Assembly: GCA_002189035.1 (NCBI GenBank)
Contig: NEEC01000019.1
Coordinates: 682,001 to 746,000, forward strand
DNA length: 64,000 nt
Source: Utricularia gibba
Taxonomy: Eukaryota > Streptophyta > Magnoliopsida > Lamiales > Lentibulariaceae
Direction: 5' to 3'
Under the pieces are notes generated by a model that searched no databases, was not told the origin of the DNA, and saw nothing but the letters and a program-made list of their open reading frames with translations. Both the position numbers and the translations under genes were made by a program. This document shows, in pieces, positions 24,564 to 40,100 of this stretch (the stretch's first letter is position 1; the number at the start of each line of letters is the position of its first letter).

Positions 24564-27500
24564 TCATGTTAGAACACCCTTGAGGTACAATGATGCCTGC
24601 GTGATTACTCTGGAGACTCTCCAGACTTCGTGCTGTACCTCGTGCCATGATTCAGTAGTGTTCAGGCGCTCTGCGTTTTCAAGCGCATCCGCTATCCCCG
24701 GAAACAACGACGAGCCATAGTCGTCGTGCTTCGCAGGTGCAAAGATCTGAAACCAAAGAAATGATCACTCTGGGGACGAAGCTGATCAACTTGGCATCAA
24801 ATGCGGGAGCCTACCAGGTGCTTATACCAGGGTCTCTCTTGAAGCCCTTCCCTGTCGATGAACGCACGCTCGGTCATCATGAGTCTGTCATTCAAATCTC
24901 TAATCCTGAGCCCGTGTTTGGAACTTCCTATCCAGCCTTTTCCTCCCTTGTGCTTCTACAGAGAAAAGAAAAAGCATTGCAGCCATGCATAGTGTAGTAG
25001 TTCCTTTTGAATTTGTGAAGCTCAAATGATTCATCTCTTACCTGGATTTCTTCGTTCACGCTAATGGCTGCTTTTTCCAGTTGAGAAATAGCGGTGAACA
25101 GGGGATCAGTGGCAATGCCTTTATTCAGGACTTTATCTTTCAAGCTCTGTGCTCCTTTCTGCTCGGTGTGTTGGATTCTCAGGAATGAAATGTTGGTGTA
25201 GTGTAGCTTACTTCATAAAAGGCTAAACATACCTGAAGTTCAGCAGCATAGGAAAGATAGTTGAAGGGTAAGATTTCATCATCTGCTAGCCGGAGGGCTA
25301 ACAGACCCCAAAAATTTGACACTGTTTGGACCACATATAGATCACTGTTAGAAGAAAGTTGAATTTCTGACTACTTGTGCGAAATAAAAGCTGTGAAAGC
25401 CGCTGTAATTTCTCAATCTGCTGTTTTCCAGAATTTCAGTGCAGCTTCTGAAGAGATTACCTGCAACATGCCTGTGGAATCCTGGATCTCCATATCTACT
25501 CATCCATATGAAATCATCATACATTGAGTGGTACACTGGGTATCCTGCGGATATTAATCCACTCAACCCTTAGCTGCACAGTTTAATGCCTTATCTAAAA
25601 CTTAAAGAACTTCAGATCAGTGGTTTCCATGATCAAATTTACCCAATATACTGTGAACATTTATCCCCACTGGTTTGGCTGGGTCTTAACTCATTGCTCA
25701 TTCATAGTTCCATGTTGTTTTCAGAAAAAAAAAAAAAAGACTATAGAGAGGCCTCCAGACTTAGCACACCACATTTTTACCATGAAACAGAGTTCTAAGA
25801 TCTGACCAGACTGTTAAATGGTACGAGGCAACAGATAAAGTATTTACCTTCACCGTAGCTCACATCTGTTGCTGGAATACCAATGTGATGCAAGAAAGGG
25901 GAAAAATCAGAACCCCCACCTCCAAGCCTCCCAATCTACGTGAACAAAAAATAAGGAAGGGCTTAAAGGATTCAATCATAGATGTCAAGGAGATACTGTG
26001 AAATCTTACCACGGGATTCTTCATGGGGCCAGACCATGAATCATACAAGGTCTGAGATGAGTTGCCTGGGTCCGGAACCTTGGAGTAACAGAGAATCATT
26101 AGCTAATCTTATCAAAAAGCCTAATCACATTATATGTGTGTTGGCAGTTTCAGGAAAATACAGAATCAGAGAATACACTCCGATTTTATGACAATGAGTT
26201 CAAGACTGTGTCATTCTGATCAAGGAAATTGTTCAGTACCTGCTTTGCAATTTCTTTAATCAATTCATCAAGTTGAGGGGTTGCACTGGCTTCAAATCCA
26301 GTGCCGCATACCGCAATATCAACATTCAAGTAAGCTACTGCTTTTGACATTAACACTTGCCTGTTTTCTTCAACCCATTCCGTAGATCCTATCTGAAAGA
26401 GTGAAATAAAGGAATCAGGCAACGTTTGCATCATCTTCTATTAACTTAAAATTGAGTTTGCGAGTAGTGATAATGAAACTTGAAAAAGCAGAGTTTGAGA
26501 AAGACCAAGCCAGGCTCCTCCGCATCCCAATTACAAAGAATAATTGTTCTCCTAGGCTTCCACCCTTTTTTTCTCAGCCTTTGCAGTCTCTCAGCAACCT
26601 ACATTTTCATTTTAAATTCTTTACACAAAGAGAATAGTAGTCCATGTGTGAGAAAAAAGATTTTAATTAACAGAGCAAAGGTTTAAACCCCAAGTGTGAA
26701 TAGAGAAAGAGATGAAACATGTCCTAAAAAACTGTGATCTATGTCTGAAATAACTGAGAGAAATTATCAATCACATCAAGAAGTGATGCGGTGCCACTAC
26801 TGGGATCAGCAGCTCCAAACGTCCAAGCATCCCGATGATTACCCAGAATCACAAACCTGATAAACACCAACACTCGCACATTACATTGCAGTATTTGAAT
26901 TATACTAAATGGCAAATCATATTGGCATATAACACAAGTCTTATATAAGAGAAGCACACCTATCAGGTTCTTGTTCTCCTTCAATGATTCCAACAACATT
27001 CTCTATTCTCTTAATGTCATGATTCCCCTGCGGATTACAAAAACCAATCCCACCATCCATCAGCAGAACAAGCACATGCTAGATTGATTGAGCATGTTCA
27101 TGTTGTGGGAGGCTCATAGGCCTGATTCTATGGACCAAGAACTTTACCTGATATGTCAAATTCACAATTCCTGGTCCTGGTCCAACTCTGTAAACAGGAG
27201 CATCAACACCACCTTGCCAATCATCTCTAGCTTTTTCTCCACCAATTGATCTCATAATCACTTCTCCGTCTGCCCACGAAATTGGAAGAGATGGAATCAT
27301 CACTAAATCCCCTGTTTTCTCCGCTTCATCAATCGATAACCGCTCACAACCGGCGGCGCTCGGCCACCCAGGCGTCGTCGGGTCGCCAACCCCGTTATAA
27401 ACCGAGCCCACCTGAACCCCTGTCGGCGGCATCCATTTGTCGTCGGGAAACCATTTCGCATCACCTCCGCCGCCGCCGTAGTCTTTTCGGTCAGTATAAA

Positions 27501-28077
27501 TCAGAGCTCCTACTGCGCCGGCGTCTTGGGCGTTCTGCACTATGTCCCCTCTGAATATCTTCCCATATTTCGCTAACGCTCCCCGACACATTAACCCCCA
27601 TTTCAGCCAATACAGCGTAATCATCCACCCGGCCGTAGTTCACGTACACAACCGGGCCAACGGCGTTTCCCGATTTCGCGTACCCGTGGTAGGTGGGCTG
27701 AACTTGGTCCGCCACATTTGCGTAAGGATCGCCGTTGTAAATCTCCTGCCGGAGAGTGAACTCAGTCGGCGGGTCATTCAGAGACAGAGAACGGGACACT
27801 GGGTAAGTCAGGAGAATGTCGTAAGGAGCTACGTGAGTGTCAAAACGCAAGGAAGTGAGAGTAGAGAGAACATAGCCGGCAGCTTCGGCGTTGGCCTCGG
27901 AGCCGGCGACGTGGGGACGGCGCGTGAGTATAAAGAGATGGTTTGATATTGAATCATTCCGAGAAGACGCGCCGGAGAGGAAGAGAGAACGGTAGTGGGA
28001 GACGTCGGTAAACAGCGGAAAGAAGAAAGGGTAAAAAGCAGCGACGGCGAGGAAGGCCTTCAGACCGCCGATGCCAT
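24564..28077 (-). CDS. LAMP1: Glutamate carboxypeptidase II-like M28 peptidase (AMP1/LAMP1 family), frame broken twice in exon 1
   Basis: AMP1/LAMP1 are ER membrane proteins that limit shoot meristem and leaf formation rate and act with ARGONAUTE1 in translational repression. Twelve exons on minus: 28077-27148, 27027-26960, 26856-26775, 26598-26506, 26392-26240, 26078-26010, 25935-25848, 25544-25461, 25321-25233, 25158-25042, 24955-24815, 24746-24564; about 699 residues. Metal-site motifs are kept: [50 protein letters not shown]. The PA-type domain includes [11 protein letters not shown] and [12 protein letters not shown]. From the only suitable ATG (28077) the frame stops after five codons (TGA at 28062); one extra base gives a hydrophobic N-terminus ([18 protein letters not shown]). 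The frame shifts again near 27568-27573, between MGVNVSGSV and [11 protein letters not shown], where two or five bases are missing. Exons 2-12 are intact. Confidence 0.9.
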
Positions 28078-28229
28078 TGCAAGTTGCAAAACACCACTAC
28101 ACAGTAGACAATTGACTAAATTTATTACAAAAGGATATCCACCCGATCATTTGTCTTCATTGTCTCAATCATTAAAAAAGAAACACCTTTTGGTGATAAA
28201 AAACCAAACTGAATAGCTCATAAGAAGAA

Positions 28230-30287
28230 TCACAAAGCCACTGATCCATAAAATACCACCTCTGCTGGACCTGTCATGTAGATATGATTATCATCTTCAC
28301 TCCATTCGATGTCCAGTGGCCCTCCAGGAAGATCCACCGTGCAGCTCTGTGATCAACGAAAATGGATTAGATTCTGGAACTTCTCACTTGCAAGAGATGA
28401 TGTCTACCAAAGCTTACCCGGCTGGACCGGCCCTCAAGAACGGCAGCCACGACGACGGCACAAGCACCGGTTCCGCAGGCTAGAGTAGCGCCTGCAAGCA
28501 CAGTGCGGATGATGGAATAAAAGGTCTGGTTCAGAGGAAAGTGAGATAAAGAATGAAGGTTGTGTGCAGGTATGGTACCGGCACCACGCTCCCAAACACG
28601 CATTTTAAGGTGACTTGGAGACAGGACTTGAACGAATTCTGTAAAAAAAAACATTTGTTAGATAGCAAGATGAGAGTGCAGCTCATAAGAGCTTTTTACA
28701 TCCTTCCTGCACGTGAAGAAGGTGAAACCTGTGTTTGTCCGAGCAGGGAACACTGCATGATGTTCGAATTTCGGGCCTATCGCTGAAAGATTTAACTCAT
28801 CCAATTGCAAATCCTGTGTCGTTAAATGAGCAATCAAGATGAAAATATTGCATGAAGACCATATAATAAGACCACACAGAGGACAAAAAATTGCTACCTC
28901 GCCTGATGCAAAACCAAAAGTGACACAGTGGGGATTTCCCATGCTTACGCAAGTTACATTCCAGCGCAAACCATCCACTTCTAGCATTGTTTTAACAACT
29001 GACTCATCTTTATTTGGAGGTAACCTCGTAGGAACCTCGGATGCCTTCAGGATAGGCTCACCCATATCAACACGCACCTGCAGATTTGTTCAAGAACATA
29101 AAACTACAAGAAGATGCCCATACAGTAAATGTTCTTTACAGAAATTGACAACACTTTTCTAGAAAAATCAAAGTTTCAAATGGAGATGGACCTTTCCATC
29201 TTCTTGAATTTCTGGGATTATCAAACCAGCACCTGTGTGCACAGTAAACCTACGAGGTGGAGGGAGGTTACGAAAACTACTAACAACAATTTGCTGTCAC
29301 AAAATGATCATAATCAAGATTAAGTAAAAGCACGGGACTGCAATGCAAATAGAAAACAGAAGGGAAGCACGGAAGCATCTAGCTTCCAGAAAATAAAATT
29401 TGAATCACCTCTGCTTCCCCTTCAGATTCTCAAGCTCTGCAATGAACCTCGCAAAACACCGAACTCCATTACCACACATCTGAGACAGAAGCAGAACGGT
29501 ATCTCACATAGATGCCGATATGAAGATCACAAAGAATACAGCTCGAACACTTTGTGTTCATACACCAGTTAAGGTAAAAGGATAAGTGATATCAAATTCA
29601 TGCTTCAAGCAAGTCAGAAAGGGACTGTTTACGAAATAGGCAAGCACTTTTGATAGAACACAATAAGCATTCATCATTTTAATATTCGGAAAAACCATAA
29701 TTGGATTACAAAAAAAAGCTTCCATTCCAGTAGACAACAAAAACACAAGCATTCACCTCAGGTTCACTACCATCAGAATTGAATATTCTCATGGTAAAAT
29801 CAGCACCACCTATTCCTGGCAATGCAAATATGACTCCATCGGCTCCAACACCAAAGTTCCTATCACATAACGTGACTGCTTGTTTTGGTGTAATTTTTGG
29901 CTCAATTGCATCTCGATTATCAACCTAATTAAAAGAACATTGAATAACATCAAAACAGAAAAAAACAATGACATGAGGAGAAATTTATCTAGTTACCAAG
30001 ATGAAGTCATTGCCAAGGCCATGGTACTTGACAAAATGAAGAAAGTTGGTCTCTTTACGATCACGAAATGACATGGGAGGGTGCCTCTCGGGAGCCTCAA
30101 TGCTCACGGAGCAAGATGTACTGAGTTTAGTTTTCGGAACACCGCAAATACCATTGAATCTCAGATTGCGACACCCCTCAAATGAAGAGGAGATTTTACG
30201 GCAGTCGAAAGAAAATGAAGAAAGTAGGGAATAAGAGCGGCCACAGAATGCTGCTTTTGAAGACGAAATGGCGCCAGCAACTTCCAT
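28230..30287 (-). CDS. DAPF: Diaminopimelate epimerase, plastid (lysine biosynthesis)
   Basis: Converts LL- to meso-diaminopimelate, the penultimate step of plastid lysine synthesis. Nine exons on minus: 30287-29997, 29924-29757, 29479-29409, 29249-29192, 29077-28898, 28813-28729, 28638-28579, 28491-28418, 28346-28230 (367 residues). The first 70 residues are Ser-rich ([19 protein letters not shown]), a transit peptide. The enzyme begins [14 protein letters not shown]. The two catalytic cysteines lie in [12 protein letters not shown] and [19 protein letters not shown]. Other signatures: [44 protein letters not shown], and the end [12 protein letters not shown] and [13 protein letters not shown]. 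Phases all agree; the 152 bp to the peptidase gene downstream is short. Confidence 0.96.
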
Positions 30288-31343
30288 AAGCTACGTTTCA
30301 CTGTCAAAACTGAGGAAATGAACAATCGCACGAAAAATCATGAATACGCGAGCAATGAACTGGTTTTAAATACCTGGAAAGCAGAACAAACAGTATCAAC
30401 AAGAAAAACGTCGGCGAAGATGGCTGCTTTCCACTCCCCACACCCTAAAAAAACCCTAAATTGCCATTTTAATAACTTCGTTGTTAGAAACATGACTTTG
30501 TAGTGCAACTAAATAAACGATTGTATCGAAATGAATGTATTTAAGGTAATTTTCCGGTTTCAAAATTTAAAAACATCTTTATTACTTGTATATTTCATAA
30601 TTTATAACTATGTTGTCAACCTAGAATTTTTTGATCATCCATATATCTTGATTATGGTCAAACCAATCACACTCGATCAAATATAATCTACATAGTGAAA
30701 GCAATGATGAGCCAACCTATGTATGTTTAAGTAGAACAATTCTTAAATACCACATGGTTTTTTAATTTAAATGAAATAACAAAGAATCGAAACACTTTAT
30801 ACAAACAAAAAAAGCGAAACATGAAAGCCAAAAACACATTTACCAAAGAAATGAGAGTGCAACAGATTGAAATAAAAATTGAATGTTTTAAGAGTTCTAA
30901 TTTGCTAAAACTATAGCTACTTCAATAACCCGTAAAACATGAGAATTTGTTGTAATGAGGAGAAAAAAGAAATAATTGAAAGTAAAATAGTTAAATAAGT
31001 TTGAGGGATGTGTAATTTAGGATTACCCAATGCAGAAATCTTCAGAATGCAAGTAACTCAGGTTAACTTGGCCAATTTTTGTCTAAATTGAAAACATAGA
31101 TATATAATAGAGGATCAGACGAGTACATATGAAGACGACAAAAATAATCATACTAAAACCAACTTCTTTCTACTATGTTTCATTGGCATATTATGCCAAT
31201 ATGACATTCTTAATGTTAAAATTAATGATATCATATAGCGAAGAAATATATTTAAAATTCAAATATATATTAAATGTGAATCATATTAAAAAATAATAAA
31301 TTCAATCAATTAATAATAATTTATATATATATATATATATATA

Positions 31344-31376
<33 letters not shown>

Positions 31377-31858
31377 ATTTTATTTTAATTTTTTTATATT
31401 AAATCATTTGCTCGAATAAACACAACTGCTTCTATTGCAAACAATTATCTAATAATATGAGAGATCCTTCACCCTACAATTATTAATTCAAAACAAGGTA
31501 GGATTTGTGAATAAGCAAATCCAACCACCAGCAAGTGAAAGTCCAAATTTCCCAATCGCAGAAGGTGTAATGACCTAATTGATCATTTAGAATACTAAAT
31601 TACACCAATTTGCTTATGTAAGTTGGATGGGTCGATTCGAAAACCCGAATCCAATAGACCCGATTTTTGGGCAAAACAGGAAACGTTTTGCGTGGGTGTT
31701 GAAAACACAACTCAAGACTTGAGTTTATTATCAGAGGAAGTAGTGGCTTGTCAGCTGTTCCCATGAACATTTTTATTAAGACAAGCAGTTTCAACTCCCT
31801 GCTGCACCACTCCAACAAACACACCAAAACAGAGACCGAGATGCATCCCTGCCATGCT
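30288..31858. other. AT-rich intergenic DNA
   Basis: No coding region is supported. It contains a TA microsatellite (31322-31346) that runs into TTTA tetranucleotides (31346-31373). Confidence 0.5.
31322..31373. repeat. Compound (TA)n-(TTTA)n microsatellite
   Basis: About twelve TA units directly followed by about six TTTA units. Confidence 0.9.
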
Positions 31859-35207
<3,349 letters not shown>

Positions 35208-37151
35208 CTTCACTCAGATCTAGTCGCCAAACACGCAGTATGATATGTGGGCGCTCCTGTTCGGTCCGAGCAGAGAGATATATAGAACGTGGGATATTCC
35301 GCAAAGTCTGCGCCCGCCTCGGCTGCAATTATTATTCATCTCCTGTTACAGCACAAATGCGCAACTCTGAAGTCAGTCACCGCTGGCCCACATGAAGAAA
35401 AACAGATATCCACATGCACCGCGGCGGGCATTCGGCACCTGTCCGACGCCGTCAGAAGTGTTGTAGAATAATTCTGATGTTTCTAATTTAATTTAAATTG
35501 TCAAAATATCATAAAATAATTTAATAATAAAATTATCCGTAGAAGATGAGAGAATGTTATCACGTGTTGCACTTGCTATTAATATTTTGCAGTTAATGCA
35601 ATTATTTCATTTTTTTATGAGTAGAATTCTTTTTTTCTTATTTATTACATTTTCAAAAAATAAAAATAAAAAAGTAATAACTATTATTTACAATTTTCAA
35701 AATAAAAATTCCAATTTTTTAAAGTATGTCCATTTTATCGAATTATGCATTTCAATCTATTGCAATTAAAAACTATATTTACTACTTATTAGTATAACTA
35801 ATAAGTCATTTGATAATAAAATATTAATATATTTAAATATAATATAATTGAAATTTTCTATATCATTTTAATATATTTAAATAGAATGTAATTGAAATTT
35901 TCTATATCATACTATTAAACATTTTAAAAAACACATCTTAGTATAGATATAATTAGCCCTGTATCTTATTCCCTTCATTTGTGTATATCATTTATACATT
36001 AAAAAAATGAGTATATGAACAATATAATCATACAAGATTATTATACATATGTTAATTAATCAAACAATGCTTTAAGTGTAAATTTGGATATAAATCTTCT
36101 ATGCTATACTATCAAACACCTTATAATAATTTTTTTACATGTATCATTTTTCTCACCCCATTGAATTCAATGGTGTGTGTGTGAAATCATTTAGAATCTC
36201 ATAGAATTTGCTTCTATAGCTCTAACTGCTCCCAAAGTCTTTATATAATGGAAAATATAATTATGAGAAGTATTTTTTATTATTTTTATTTTTCAAATTA
36301 TCAATCTTTCATCTTGTTTTTCACACTAAAAATAAATATTTTTCCTACTACAACATCCATGAGTTGAGTTGATGCCGGTTTTATGGAAGCTATGTTGCAC
36401 GTGATCTTTTATTAAAGTATCCGATGTCACACTCTCTCTCACACATTAAGTCTATTTTTTTCAACACAGTATGGATACTTTTATCACATAGTTAAAATAC
36501 AGTGGGTATTTTTGAAATTAACTCATGTTGTACGATTGCATACTATTCCTCGAAAATCACGCACCAAGTGTGTAATTAGTAAGATGCATGTAAGTTGTGT
36601 GTATATTTTCTATTGATTGTTTTAAAATTTATCTATCCTTCATTTCTCTTATATACACCATATATAAAAAAATACATACGTAGTAGGTAAATGTCTCACA
36701 CACTCAATTAGTATATTTTTCAAAATCACCCTATTTTATATTGTATTTTGTTGTCATTGACTTTTAGGTATCAATGAATATTTTAAAGTTAATTACAAAG
36801 AATCTTGCACCTATCCACCCCAATCTCGCACCTCCACACATTTTGGTGCAACCTACTACCTAGTGTGGAAGTCTACCGGTTCATAAATGAAGCCTCTCTT
36901 GGTGGATCATTTTGTGTGAAATCAAACCCACATGAGCGTGTTTTCGGGCTTGGCTCTTTGGGCCCAGTTAGCATTGCCAAGTAGCACGAGCCAATGAGAA
37001 GACGCCACATCATTCGCTGAAACAGCAGACCTTCGAAGGCTAAAACTCGTAATAAGCGACCATAAGTCTTCCTACGCCAGTCCGCGTTACTGTTGCCGGA
37101 GGACTCAAGGTACACGGCGGAGGAAACGGTGAGATTGGACATCCGCTATTG
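35208..37151. other. Divergent AT-rich region, NADP-ME / STT3A
   Basis: Contains both promoters and a MITE-like element (35802-36120). No gene is supported. 36140-36840 is AT-rich without recognisable features. Confidence 0.45.
35802..36120. mobile_element. Tourist/Harbinger-like MITE, short copy
   Basis: Left end AGTCATTTGATAATAAAATA and right end, inverted, GGTGTTTGATAGTATAGCAT match the ends of the element at 57092-57932, and the interior parts next to both ends also align with it. TTA follows the right end, but a left TTA is not clean. A 43-44 bp tandem duplication (about 35824-35911, each ending GAAATTTTCTATATCAT) lies inside. Confidence 0.5.
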
Positions 37152-40100
37152 ATGACGGCCGCGGATACTCAGGAGAAGGCCGTACGGCATGCTTTTGGAA
37201 ATGTGCTTTCCGTCTTCATTCTCTTGCTAATTGGCGTTTTCGCCTTTTCGATCCGTCTGTTCTCGGTAAGATTATCTCTCGTCATTCAGTTGTCTCTTTG
37301 TCTGTGTAGCATTTTTCTGGTTCGAGTGTTGGGAATTGATGGCGTTTGTTGTATCTCGTCTTTTATTTCGCATTGGAATTGGATTAGCTATTCTGTTGCA
37401 TAATGGTGTTTGCTTGCTGTTTGGGCAGGTGATTAAGTACGAGAGTGTGATTCATGAGTTTGATCCTTATTTCAACTACAGAGTCACGCAGGTACGAAAG
37501 GCTTTTTGTTCACTTTGTTTTAGCGAGATGGAATATTAGTCTGGAAATTTGTGCACGTTTGGGAGTGTGTATGGGTGAAAACTGAATCCCGATCTGAGTT
37601 TGGGCTGCTTTGCTGCATCATGTCAATGCAAAGCGTGAACAAGAAAACTTGCTTTCTAGATTTAAAACTATATATTTGATGGGTTTCAAAGTTCTTAAAG
37701 TCTGATAATTTTTTAGAACAATACCGTTTTTGTTTAGTGAACTGTGTCATGACGTAACTTGTATTTGTTGCAGTATCTTACAAAGAATGGAGTTTATGAC
37801 TTTTGGAATTGGTTTGATGACCGAACATGGTAAGAGCTGCAATACTCTATTAATTTTCATGGAAAATGGGGTTCTCAATTTGTATGTCCTCAAGAATCTA
37901 AATGTGCTTTGATAATCTTTTGAAGGTACCCTCTTGGACGTGTGATTGGGGGAACTGTCTATCCTGGGCTCACATTGACTGCTGGAACACTATGGGGGTA
38001 TGTAGCTTAGAATCTTTTTTTAGTACTTCATCAAGAAGGTACATAGGTTTCTGGAATTGATTTTTTTTTCTCTCATCTTTCCTTCTTTTTTTTCTTAAAA
38101 TCATATGACCTTGATTAATCCATGTTGGTTGTCATTTTCTGGCAGGATACTTAATGCCTTCAATATTCCCCTCTCTGTGGAAACTGTTTGCGTGTTTACT
38201 GCCCCAATATTTTCAGCTTTTGCTTCTTGGGCAGCATACCTCCTGACAAAGGTTTTACTCATCTAAAATGCCTCCAACACATCCAAACTATCTGGATTTT
38301 TTTGGGAATAATGGTCTTAGTAGGTATTCAGCTGATGTATTTTCTTTATGTAGGAAGTTAAAGGAGTTGGCGCGGGATTAACTGCTGCAGCTCTTCTCGC
38401 AATGGTACTTTTTATTATTTTTTGAAGGGCTCGTCTTGTTCTATCTCGGTTGTGTCATGTATTCATAACTTTTGTCCTGCAGGTTCCTTCTTACATCTCT
38501 CGATCTGTGGCGGGAAGCTATGACAATGAAGCTGTGGCTATATTTGCGTTGATTTTCACTTTCTATCTCTATATAAAGGTGGTATTTTGATGTGTCGCAA
38601 TTGATTCTCAGCATGCTATATGCCCTTATGAGCTTATCGAAGTTTGCTGGCTTGATTTTCTCGTGTCTATAACAGTGTGAGAATGTGTGAAGAATTAAGA
38701 TTTCTATATTTTTCTTGCATCTGTGATAGTTTGAGAAGGTGTGAAAAAATACAATGTAGGAATCATGTTTGGCATAAAACTTTGTTACTGATGGAAAATA
38801 GCTTGATGTCCTATCTTTATATTTAGTGACCAAACTTGCTGCTTTTAGTTAGTCTGGGATCTCTTGTGGACTCATATCATACACATGGTCTTCTACTGCT
38901 CTGATTTTTTTTTTTTTTTTGGTAGACGTTGAATACTGGCTCCCTTTTTTATGCCACCCTGAATGCAATGGCATACTTTTACATGGTAAGTTGGCCTACC
39001 TGTTATAACTATTATACTTACGAGGAGCACGCAATTCATATTTATGAAAAAATGCTATGGTATTGTGAAAATTCTGTCTAGGTTTGCTCGTGGGGAGGAT
39101 ACACCTTTATCATAAATCTTATTCCAATGCACGTGCTTTTATGCATAATAACTGGCCGGTATTCTTCACGTCTCTATATTGCATATGCTCCGCTGGTGAG
39201 TACCCACTTTAATTTTTTTGAAAATATGTTCTGAATCGTACTTTTATAAGCATTCAATATACTATTTCTGGGTGTTGCGTATTCTGTTCTTCTTGAGATA
39301 TTTTCCTGGACATTTCGCATTTCTGCTGCCTTCCAAATCACTATCTTCGGAAATGCAGGTTGTTTTGGGGACATTGTTAGCGGCTTTGGTGCCTGTTGTT
39401 GGCTTTAACGCTGTGATGACATCTGAACATTTTGCATCTTTTTTGGTTAGTATCCTGTATTCAAGTTGGATATGCAGCTAGCTATACAGAATATGGGTAG
39501 CTGGTGTTCGGTCTCTTCTATGATTGTAAAACGTGTCCTGTCTCACACTCACACCGTATTGGCACGTGATGAGATACTTTGTGCATTAGGAAACCGGTTC
39601 AAGTGTGCCAAGTTGACCTGCTATGTATGGTACTTTATTGTAGATTTTAAAACTTCATGTGTGTCTTGAACCTAAACTATGAATCTCATAATAATGAAAA
39701 TTTCCAACTCATCAGTAAGGTCAATAACACCAAATGAAGACTTAGGCTACCCTTATTATAGCTTTTTTTTTTTGTTCGGGTAAAGAAGAAATAAACTGTA
39801 CTCCCTTTGTGTTGATTGTTTGATTTGTCCTGGCTCTCTCCTTCAGTGGTGGACTTTTAAATTCTGGGTGGCACTTGTTTGTGAACAGATTATAGAAACA
39901 TTGTTTTTCCTTGGTTGATATATGCAGGTCTTCATTATCATACATGTTGTGGCTCTCGTTTATTACATCAAAGGGATTCTTACCCTCAAATGTTCAAAGT
40001 AGCTGTTACCCTTGTTGTATCAGTTGGCATGTAAGCTCATCTGATTCAGGGATTTGATGAAAGTGTCAATATGTTTTACCTGGTTTAGATACTACAACCT

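Noticed and set aside
26506-26598. Suspected frameshift in LAMP1 exon 4
   Set aside because: On recount the A run has seven bases, and the exon reads through in frame.
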